Below, piece after piece: positions 6,646-11,777 of a stretch of DNA of 11,777 nt. Position 1 is the stretch's first letter. The number at the start of each line of letters is the position of its first letter. The notes beneath the pieces were generated by a model. The model ran no database searches, was not told the DNA's origin, and saw nothing but the letters and a program-made list of their open reading frames with translations. The stretch lies in the NCBI GenBank assembly GCA_020433835.1, contig JAGRBY010000183.1:1-11777 (forward strand), in the 5' to 3' direction. The stretch comes from Anaerolineae bacterium. GTDB lineage: Bacteria > Chloroflexota > Anaerolineae > 4572-78 > J111. The position numbers were made by a program, and so were the translations under genes.

Positions 6646-7580
6646 TGGCCGTCAATCGACGAGACTTTCTGAAACTGGCCGGCGCGAGTGTCGGCAGCCT
6701 GGTCTTGGCGGCGGGGCATACTGACAAGGCCGCAGCCGAGTCCACGCCCGAAGAAGCCCGCAGTCACCCGTCCATGCTGTACGATACCACGCTGTGCGTC
6801 GGCTGTCGCGCTTGCCAAAACGCTTGCCGCAACTGGAACGAAACCCCCAAAGAGCTAAGTCCGGAAGGGTTGTACGATATGCCGACTGACCTTTCGGGTG
6901 ACACCTGGACGATCATCAAACTGTATGAGGATGAAACGGCTGACGATCCCGATGCTATCGACAACTTTTCATTCATCAAACGCAACTGCATGCACTGTCT
7001 CGACCCGGCCTGCGTCTCGGCCTGCACCGTGGGGGCTATGCAAAAGAGTCCAGAGGGGCCGGTTATCTATGATACCGAGCGCTGTTTCGGCTGCCGTTAC
7101 TGCATGGTTGCCTGTCCGTATGATGTTCCCCGTTACCAATGGGGTTCGACAACGCCACTGGTGCAAAAATGTACCTTCTGCTTCGGCTACGTGCAGCGAG
7201 ACGGTGGCGTTAATGACAAGAACCGTCTGGCGCAGGGTATGGGGCCAAGCTGTGTTGAAGCCTGCCCCACCGGTGCACTGAGTTGGGGCACCCGCGATGA
7301 GATGCTAGAGAAAGCACACACGCGTATCAAAGCCGCGCCCGGTAAATACACCGAAGATCGCGTTTACGGCGAGTATGAGGCCGGCGGCACGCTGCAACTG
7401 GTGCTGTCGCACGTACCGTTTGAGAAGCTCGGCCTGCCGACGCTCGACCCGAAACCGCTGCCCAGCCTGACCGACCCGCTCAACTGGTCGGTGCCGGGCA
7501 TTATCTTGGGCGTTGGCGGTTTGATGAGCGCCATTTACGTCAATCGCAGCAAATATGAACACATGAACAAGGAGGATTAG
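6645..7580 (+). CDS. hybA: HybA-like Tat-exported ferredoxin subunit, four [4Fe-4S] clusters
   Basis: This 311-residue electron carrier links the small subunit to the membrane quinone-reactive subunit. It begins with a Tat signal (NRRDFLKLAG at 4-13, then an apolar run). Sixteen cysteines form four ferredoxin-type groups: C51/54/57/61, C115/118/123/127, C147/150/153/157 and C176/179/203/207. This is the DMSOR-B/HybA pattern, enough for four [4Fe-4S] clusters. Residues about 281-299 (WSVPGIILGVGGLMSAIYV) form a C-terminal membrane helix, also found in HybA. The ATG shares one base with the stop of the small-subunit gene, and the gene is followed after a single base by the HybB-like gene, so the three are tightly co-translated. 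Gene order and length match E. coli hybA closely. No cluster ligand is missing. Confidence 0.95.
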   Translation: MAVNRRDFLKLAGASVGSLVLAAGHTDKAAAESTPEEARSHPSMLYDTTLCVGCRACQNACRNWNETPKELSPEGLYDMPTDLSGDTWTIIKLYEDETADDPDAIDNFSFIKRNCMHCLDPACVSACTVGAMQKSPEGPVIYDTERCFGCRYCMVACPYDVPRYQWGSTTPLVQKCTFCFGYVQRDGGVNDKNRLAQGMGPSCVEACPTGALSWGTRDEMLEKAHTRIKAAPGKYTEDRVYGEYEAGGTLQLVLSHVPFEKLGLPTLDPKPLPSLTDPLNWSVPGIILGVGGLMSAIYVNRSKYEHMNKED

Positions 7581-7581
7581 C

Positions 7582-8751
7582 ATGGCCACCACCACCATGA
7601 AATCGAGCAAACAGGCGGTGCTGCCGGTTGGCTCCATCATTCTCTGGATCATCTTGCTCATTGGCGTGTGGGCGGCGGTTGTACGCTACAGCCAGGGTTT
7701 AGGCTCAACCAACCTGGCCGACAGCCGCCCGTGGGGCTTGTGGATCGCCTTCGATGTGATGGCCGGCGTCGCGGTCGCTGCCGGCGGCTTTACCCTGGCC
7801 GCTGTGGTTTACATCTTCCGCATGAAGCGCTTCTATCCGCTCATCCGGCCCACCTTGTTAACTGCTTACATTGGCTATCTGCTGGCTGCCGGCTCGATTC
7901 TGTTCGATCTGGGCCGCCCGGATCGCTTCTACCATCCCTTTTTCTATTGGAACCATCATTCGGTGATGTTTGAGATCGCCTGGAGCGTCATCCTTTATCT
8001 CAGCATTTTAACCGTTGAGAACAGCCAGTTGGTGCTGGAGAAATACCGCCTGAAAGGGCTGCTGCGCATCGTGCGTAAGATCACCATTCCGGTGGTCATC
8101 GCCGGGATTATCATCTCAACCGCGCACCAGTCGTCGCTGGGCGGGCTGTTTGTGCTGGTTCCCCAAAAAGCCCACCCGCTGTGGTACACGCCGATTCTGC
8201 CGGTGCTCTTTTACATTTCGGCGATTACGGTCGGGCTGGCCATGGTTATCGTTGAATCGACGCTGAGTGCCAAAGCCTTTAACCGCCACATCGAGAGCCA
8301 CCTCCTGAGCGAACTCGGCTCGTGGCTGCCCACGATGTTGAGCCTTTATCTGCTGGTTAATCTGGGCAACCTGGCCTTTAGCGGCAAGCTGGGCTTGATC
8401 TTTGAAGGCAGTCTGGCCAGCCTCCTCTATCTGATCGAGATTGGCATCGGCGTGGTGCTGCCGCTTATTCTGCTGTCCTTCGCCTCGGTTAGGCACGATA
8501 GCGCCCGGCTGTTTCAGAGTGCGCTGTTAATTGTCTTGGGCGTTGTTCTCAACCGTTTCAACGTGCTGTTCTGGGGGCAAGGCGGCACCTTTTACGCCCC
8601 CAACTGGGTTGAGTTTGGCGTGTCGGCCGGGTTGATTTCGCTGGGCATCTTGCTGTACATCTTCGCCGCCAAGAATCTGCCCGTATTTGCCGATCACACC
8701 CCCGAACCGGAGCAGCTCACGGAAGAGGCTCCGCTACCGGCAGCGGGGTAG
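7582..8751 (+). CDS. hybB: HybB-like NrfD/PsrC-family membrane subunit
   Basis: This 389-residue integral membrane protein should pass electrons between HybA and the quinone pool. Ten membrane helices can be drawn at about 14-35, 56-79, 90-110, 128-146, 168-186, 205-226, 248-266, 280-299, 310-328 and 344-362, matching NrfD/PsrC/HybB proteins; E. coli HybB is also about 390 residues. The conserved loop HQSSLGGLFVLVPQKAHPLW (182-201) is a hallmark of the HybB branch. LGRPDRFYHPFFYWN (110-124), including Arg and Asp in the membrane face, is another. The C-terminal 20 residues are a Pro/Glu-rich tail. An excellent ribosome-binding site, AAGGAGG (7569-7575), lies inside the end of the HybA gene. 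No heme-binding pattern is expected or seen. Confidence 0.95.
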   Translation: MATTTMKSSKQAVLPVGSIILWIILLIGVWAAVVRYSQGLGSTNLADSRPWGLWIAFDVMAGVAVAAGGFTLAAVVYIFRMKRFYPLIRPTLLTAYIGYLLAAGSILFDLGRPDRFYHPFFYWNHHSVMFEIAWSVILYLSILTVENSQLVLEKYRLKGLLRIVRKITIPVVIAGIIISTAHQSSLGGLFVLVPQKAHPLWYTPILPVLFYISAITVGLAMVIVESTLSAKAFNRHIESHLLSELGSWLPTMLSLYLLVNLGNLAFSGKLGLIFEGSLASLLYLIEIGIGVVLPLILLSFASVRHDSARLFQSALLIVLGVVLNRFNVLFWGQGGTFYAPNWVEFGVSAGLISLGILLYIFAAKNLPVFADHTPEPEQLTEEAPLPAAG

Positions 8752-8834
8752 AGGGTTTGTAGAGTTTATGGCGTGTGTAGAGTCTGTAGAGTCTGTAGGA
8801 GCGACAAAGCTAGCTTTATCATCCGCGTTGGGAT

Positions 8835-8858
8835 GGTTACGGATGAAAATCCGTAACC
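8835..8858. repeat. 10-bp stem capped by GAAA tetraloop
   Basis: GGTTACGGAT (8835-8844) pairs perfectly with ATCCGTAACC (8849-8858) around GAAA, a GNRA tetraloop. GNRA loops are strongly stabilising in RNA, so this stem may form in the operon transcript between the HybB and large-subunit cistrons. It may equally be a dispersed DNA repeat. Confidence 0.55.
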
Positions 8859-8890
8859 CGATACTTACCCGACTTTAGTCGCCCGACCTT

Positions 8891-8936
8891 GTGCCAATGC
8901 CGGATTAAAATCCAATAGTCTCAAATGAGACGGCAC
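8891..8936. repeat. Possible three-way-junction element
   Basis: GTGCC (8891-8895) pairs with GGCAC (8932-8936), enclosing two hairpins: GGAT/ATCC (8902-8905 with 8910-8913) and GTCTCA/TGAGAC (8918-8923 with 8926-8931). It sits about 70 bp before the large-subunit start. The stems are short, and the fold is a hand-drawn prediction. Confidence 0.35.
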
Positions 8937-8953
8937 CGACAATGAAAATCACC

Positions 8954-8979
8954 GTAGGACAAACTTACGTTTGTCCCAC
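8954..8979. repeat. Hairpin just upstream of large-subunit ribosome-binding site
   Basis: GGACAAAC (8957-8964) pairs with GTTTGTCC (8969-8976) around TTAC, and after one A/C mismatch two more pairs follow (8954-8955 with 8978-8979). It lies upstream of the AGAGGAG site at 8992-8998. It argues against using the upstream ATG at 8942, because that frame would translate straight through a repeat element. Confidence 0.55.
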
Positions 8980-8991
8980 AAGTCTATTCTC

Positions 8992-8998
8992 AGAGGAG
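8992..8998 (+). promoter_or_regulatory. Ribosome-binding site fixing the large-subunit start
   Basis: AGAGGAG sits 9 bases before the ATG at 9008. The resulting protein starts MAKIVVDPVTRIEGH, the normal N-terminus of group 1 large subunits. The in-frame ATG at 8942 would add 22 residues encoded by a palindromic repeat and has no such site. Confidence 0.8.
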
Positions 8999-9007
8999 AA
9001 AACCATT

Positions 9008-10702
9008 ATGGCAAAAATCGTAGTAGACCCGGTCACCCGCATAGAAGGCCATCTCCGCATTGAGGTGGAGGTTACCGATGGCGTTATCACCGATGCCTGG
9101 TCATCGACCACCATGTGGCGAGGCATTGAAACCATTCTGAAAGGGCGCGATCCCCGTGGCGCGTGGTTGATGACCCAGCGCATTTGCGGCGTTTGCACCA
9201 CAGTGCATGCCCTGGCTTCGGTGCGGGCCGTAGAAGACGCGCTCGGCATCGAGGTGCCGCCCAACGCGCAGTTGCTGCGCAATATGATCGCCGGTATCCA
9301 GTTTGTGCAGGACCATGTCATCCATTTTTATCACCTGCACGCCCTTGACTGGGTTGATATTGTCAATGCCTTAGAAGCCGACCCCGAAGCAACATCGAAG
9401 CTGGCCCAATCGACCTCAGACTGGCCGCTGTCGAGTGCCGTTTACTTCAAAGGGGTTCAAGATCGCCTAAAGGCGTTTGTCGGCACCGGCCAGTTGGGGC
9501 CGTTTGCCAACGCTTACTGGGGCCACTCGGCCTACAACTTACCGCCGGAAGCCAATTTAATGGCAACGGCCCACTATCTGGAAGCGCTTGATTGGCAGCG
9601 CGAGTTCATTAAAGCCCACGCCATTCTGGGGGCCAAGAATCCGCACCTGCAAACCTATCTTGTGGGCGGCATGGCCACCCCCATCGATCCCAACAGCCAG
9701 GCGGCCATCAATGCCGACACCATCGCCACGCTGAAAGGCTACTTTGCCAACGCCAAGAAGTTTGTCGAGCAAGTTTACCTGCCCGATGTGCTGGCCGTGG
9801 CCCCCTTCTATCTTGATTGGGCCGGCTATGGCGAAGGCATCGGCAACTTTATGACCTACGGTGAGTTCCCCGATGCCAACGGCGACCTGTGGATGCCCGC
9901 CGGAATCGTCCTCAACCGCGACCTCGGCACCGTGCTGCCGGTTGAGCAAGAGAAGGTCAGCGAGCATGTGGCCCACTCGTGGTTTAGCTATGCCGATGAA
10001 AGCGTGGGGCTGCACCCCTGGCAAGGCGAAACCAACGCCAACTACACCGGGCCAAAGCCGCCCTACGACTTTTTAGAGACAGACAACAAATATACCTGGC
10101 TTAAAGCGCCGCGCTACGATGACCAGGTTATGGAAGTTGGCCCTCTGGCGCGGATGATTGTGGGCTACGCCATGGGCCACGAAGGTATCACCAGCACGGT
10201 TAATCTGGTGCTCGATAAGTTGGGCGTTGGGCCGGAGGCATTGTACTCAACGTTAGGCCGCATCGCCTCGCGCTGTATCGAAACGGTCTTAATTGCCGAC
10301 AAGCTCGACAGTTGGATCAACGAGCTGACCGAAAACATCGCCGCCGGCGACATCGCCATTCATAACGGCACCATGTGGAAGCCGGAAAGCTGGCCGGCGG
10401 AAGCGCAAGGCTACGGCTGGCACGACGCACCCCGTGGGGCGCTGGGCCACTGGATTCACATCAAAGATCAAAAGATTGAAAATTACCAGTGTGTTGTGCC
10501 CAGCACCTGGAACGGCGGCCCCCGCGACGCCAAAGGTCGGCCCGGCCCTTACGAAGCAGCACTCATCGGCACGCCGGTGGCCGATCCGCAAAAACCGCTG
10601 GAAGTACTGCGCACCATTCACTCTTTCGATCCGTGTATGGCCTGTGCCGCCCACATTGTAGACGCCACCGGGCAAGAGATTACGCAGGTGAAGGTGATGT
10701 AG
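9008..10702 (+). CDS. hybC: [NiFe] hydrogenase large (catalytic) subunit, Hyb type
   Basis: This 564-residue subunit carries the Ni-Fe(CN)2CO site, where H2 is split or formed. Both ligand pairs are present: L1 RICGVCTTVH (C60 and C63, with H67) near the N-terminus, and L2 DPCMACAAH (C543 and C546) near the C-terminus. The N-terminal VDPVTRIEGH (6-15) is also conserved. A 15-residue tail follows His549 and should be removed by the endopeptidase encoded downstream. The L2 residue is Cys, not Sec. E. coli HybC is about 567 residues, so it is full length. The start at 9008 is preferred over an in-frame ATG at 8942 because AGAGGAG lies 9 bases before it and the extension crosses a hairpin. Unlike in a compact operon, a 256-bp spacer precedes it, so it may be translated and stabilised separately from the electron-transfer genes. 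Confidence 0.96.
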   Translation: MAKIVVDPVTRIEGHLRIEVEVTDGVITDAWSSTTMWRGIETILKGRDPRGAWLMTQRICGVCTTVHALASVRAVEDALGIEVPPNAQLLRNMIAGIQFVQDHVIHFYHLHALDWVDIVNALEADPEATSKLAQSTSDWPLSSAVYFKGVQDRLKAFVGTGQLGPFANAYWGHSAYNLPPEANLMATAHYLEALDWQREFIKAHAILGAKNPHLQTYLVGGMATPIDPNSQAAINADTIATLKGYFANAKKFVEQVYLPDVLAVAPFYLDWAGYGEGIGNFMTYGEFPDANGDLWMPAGIVLNRDLGTVLPVEQEKVSEHVAHSWFSYADESVGLHPWQGETNANYTGPKPPYDFLETDNKYTWLKAPRYDDQVMEVGPLARMIVGYAMGHEGITSTVNLVLDKLGVGPEALYSTLGRIASRCIETVLIADKLDSWINELTENIAAGDIAIHNGTMWKPESWPAEAQGYGWHDAPRGALGHWIHIKDQKIENYQCVVPSTWNGGPRDAKGRPGPYEAALIGTPVADPQKPLEVLRTIHSFDPCMACAAHIVDATGQEITQVKVM

Positions 10703-10888
10703 GGGCAGGCTAAGGCTAAGCAAAAGATGGGAGCGTGGAGTAGGAAGAAGGAAGTAAGAAGTAGGGAGTAGGAAGTAAAGGGGATTTGTGTTACTCCCTA
10801 CTCCCTGCTCCTTACTTCCCGGTCTGAACACGCAACCGCACGTCCATATAGGGTAGGAAAAATCTGTACAGGGAGAGAGGCAGAGAGC
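10703..10888. other. Intergenic spacer between large subunit and protease genes
   Basis: This 186-bp stretch holds no gene. Its first part has a purine-rich run of GGAAGTA/GGGAGTA units, and it is dominated by the long hairpin at 10750-10819. The translated minus strand gives repetitive Leu/Pro/Tyr sequence, an artefact of the repeat. The ribosome-binding site of the following gene (GGGAGAGAGG, 10871-10880) closes it. Confidence 0.65.
10750..10819. repeat. Long 29-bp inverted repeat of purine/pyrimidine type
   Basis: The left arm 10750-10778 (GGAAGTAAGAAGTAGGGAGT and on) faces the right arm 10791-10819 across a 12-base loop. Of 29 positions, 26 are Watson-Crick pairs, one is a G/T wobble and two are A/C mismatches. 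The arms are themselves made of repeated GGGAGTA/GGAAGTA units. I recognise this type of sequence from intergenic repeats in Chloroflexota and cyanobacteria (from memory). No T tract follows, so a simple terminator is unlikely; processing or 3'-end protection of the large-subunit mRNA is possible. Confidence 0.75.
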
Positions 10889-11398
10889 ATGACAGTACAT
10901 GAAGAAAAAATAGATCTTAGAACCAAAACGGTAATCCTGGGCGTGGGCAACATCCTCATGGCTGATGAAGGCATCGGCGTTAGGGTTGTGCAGCGGCTGG
11001 AAGAGCAGTACAGGCTGCCGCCCAAGGTGCATGTGGTCGATGGTGGAACGTTGGGCATGGATCTTCTCTTCTATCTGACCGAAGCCCGCAATCTGATCAT
11101 TGTCGATGCTGTGGAAATGGCCGGCATACCGGGCCAAACGCTGCGGCTAGAGGGCGATGATGTTCCGGCCCGGCTATCGCTGAAGATGTCGCCGCACCAG
11201 ATGGGGGTACCCGATATGCTCTTTGCCGCCAAACTGCGCGATCTTTACCCGGAGAACGTAGTTTTATTGGGCGTTCAACCGGGGGTATTGGAACCCAGCT
11301 TAGAGCTTTCGCCGCCGGTGGCAGCGCAGATCGAAAAACTGATAAGCCGGATTGGCTGGGAACTGGAACAATGGGGCCTAACCCTCGAAAAACGCTAG
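10889..11398 (+). CDS. hybD: Hydrogenase maturation endopeptidase (HybD/HyaD family)
   Basis: This 169-residue cytoplasmic protease trims the C-terminal tail of the large subunit after nickel insertion, allowing the active site to close. Family motifs are present: LGVGNILMADEGIGVRV (17-33) with the Ni-sensing E27, DGGTLG (51-56), IIVDAV (70-75) with D73, and SPHQMG (101-106) with H103. E27, D73 and H103 correspond to the three metal-contacting residues of E. coli HybD (E16, D62, H93). Length is normal for the family. The purine-rich GGGAGAGAGG at 10871-10880 supports the ATG at 10889; the first 13 residues are an unconserved extension. It follows its substrate gene, as in hybOABCD operons, and its last 28 bases overlap the next reading frame. 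Confidence 0.95.
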   Translation: MTVHEEKIDLRTKTVILGVGNILMADEGIGVRVVQRLEEQYRLPPKVHVVDGGTLGMDLLFYLTEARNLIIVDAVEMAGIPGQTLRLEGDDVPARLSLKMSPHQMGVPDMLFAAKLRDLYPENVVLLGVQPGVLEPSLELSPPVAAQIEKLISRIGWELEQWGLTLEKR

Positions 11399-11777
11399 TT
11401 CAGCCTGGTTCCCCTCCACCCACGGTGTGGGGCAACTATCTCCTGGGGCCGTTTGACGATATCAGACGCTTTGTGGTTGGCTCGCTTGGCCCACCGCCGC
11501 CAACACGCATCGTTTCCGAAGCAGAGTTGGCCGGCGCACGGGCGATGATCACCTGGGCCAACGGTGATCTACGGCGCTGCACGGTTGAAAACCTCCATAC
11601 GTGGCATTCGCCGCTGCCGGCAGAGGCTATTTTCGATTGGCTGATGCACTGGCAGCTCTGGCCGCGCTCATCCTTTTTCGCCTGCCCTACCACCGACCAA
11701 GATGGAACCGTTTGGTTTGCCTATCGCTGGTATGGCCTGGTGCCGATTGTGAAGATGCGCCTCAAAACAGCCATCAA
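11371..11777 (+). CDS. Unrecognised Trp-rich protein overlapping hybD, C-terminus off the window
   Basis: This frame opens at the ATG at 11371, inside the last codons of the protease gene (28-bp overlap, +2 frame), and stays open to the right edge, 135 codons so far. It looks truly coding. GC-rich third positions match the neighbours, and the sequence is globular, with eight Trp (20, 62, 78, 90, 94, 97, 115, 120) and no membrane helix or signal. Residues 11-46 are Pro/Gly-rich, and residues from about 80 on form a compact Trp/His/Phe-rich region. A GTG at 11424 is an alternative start. The Shine-Dalgarno is weak (GGGAA), consistent with coupling to the protease. I do not recognise it as HypA-F, HyaE, HyaF/HupH, HybE or HybF. 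Position suggests a hydrogenase accessory or a neighbour co-opted into the operon. Confidence 0.75.
   Translation, partial: MGPNPRKTLVQPGSPPPTVWGNYLLGPFDDIRRFVVGSLGPPPPTRIVSEAELAGARAMITWANGDLRRCTVENLHTWHSPLPAEAIFDWLMHWQLWPRSSFFACPTTDQDGTVWFAYRWYGLVPIVKMRLKTAI

Larger units (their letters stand above)
8752..9007. repeat. 256-bp spacer packed with palindromes between hybB and the large-subunit gene
   Basis: This spacer inside the hydrogenase operon has no gene. It contains a 9-bp tandem repeat GTAGAGTCT (8777-8785 and 8786-8794, with a degenerate copy at 8759-8767) and a 12-bp palindrome AAAGCTAGCTTT (8806-8817). A 10-bp stem with a GAAA tetraloop sits at 8835-8858, and a CGACTttAGTCG hairpin at 8870-8881. 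A possible three-way junction spans 8891-8936, and an 8-bp stem with flanking pairs lies at 8954-8979. None is followed by a T tract, so none is a plain terminator. The clustering suggests inserted REP/MITE-type elements or an mRNA processing site. Confidence 0.6.

Noticed and set aside
8942..9007. 22-residue N-terminal extension of the large subunit
   Set aside because: It is encoded by a palindromic repeat, lacks a ribosome-binding site and is absent from the family's normal N-terminus; the ATG at 9008 has a good site.
10289..11137. 282-residue open frame on the minus strand
   Set aside because: It runs antisense to the large subunit and protease genes and through the GGAAGTA hairpin, producing repetitive Leu/Pro/Tyr sequence; no ribosome-binding site.
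1..11777. CRISPR array, rRNA genes, transposase or phage genes
   Set aside because: No regularly spaced direct repeats, no rRNA-like sequence and no transposase or integrase motifs were seen on either strand.

Overview
The window reads as a piece of a bacterial chromosome. Its best-supported content is a membrane-anchored, periplasm-facing [NiFe] hydrogenase operon of the Hyb type: small subunit, HybA-like ferredoxin, HybB-like membrane subunit, large subunit, maturation protease. Several traits suggest Chloroflexota (Anaerolineae/Ardenticatenia-like) or a relative: Pro/Ser/Thr-rich linkers after single membrane helices, a zinc-ribbon tail on a membrane protein, and many small palindromic intergenic elements. 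This assignment is an inference from style; no marker gene is present.

Left region (1-5514). A minus-strand membrane-anchored protein runs off the left edge (1-312). It is divergent, across a 367-bp spacer with an inverted repeat, from a four-gene plus-strand block. That block holds a secreted/anchored protein with a cytoplasmic zinc ribbon (680-1648), a membrane-anchored protein built of Pro-containing six-residue repeats (1783-2355), an ABC ATPase (2368-3336) and a large ABC-2 permease with a big extracytoplasmic coiled-coil loop (3317-4903). The last three are tightly packed, so the repeat protein is probably a partner of the exporter. The substrate is unknown. A 611-bp spacer without a credible gene follows. 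Its distal part holds hairpins, a strong ribosome-binding site feeding two minimal reading frames, and a terminator-like hairpin with a T7 tract 46 bp before the hydrogenase. This may be a regulated leader.

Right region (5515-11777). The small subunit, HybA and HybB genes are nearly contiguous. The large subunit follows after a 256-bp spacer packed with palindromes, and the HybD/HyaD-type endopeptidase after a 186-bp spacer with a 29-bp hairpin. An unrecognised reading frame overlaps the protease gene and leaves the window. In the inferred pathway, H2 is oxidised at the Ni-Fe site of the large subunit, electrons pass through the three clusters of the small subunit to HybA and HybB, and then to quinone. 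The protease trims the large subunit once Ni is inserted. No hyp genes are visible in the window.

The most notable molecular observation is that the small subunit has Asp where a proximal-cluster Cys is expected (CxxD instead of CxxC). This predicts a 3Cys/1Asp proximal [4Fe-4S] cluster in an otherwise Hyb-type enzyme.
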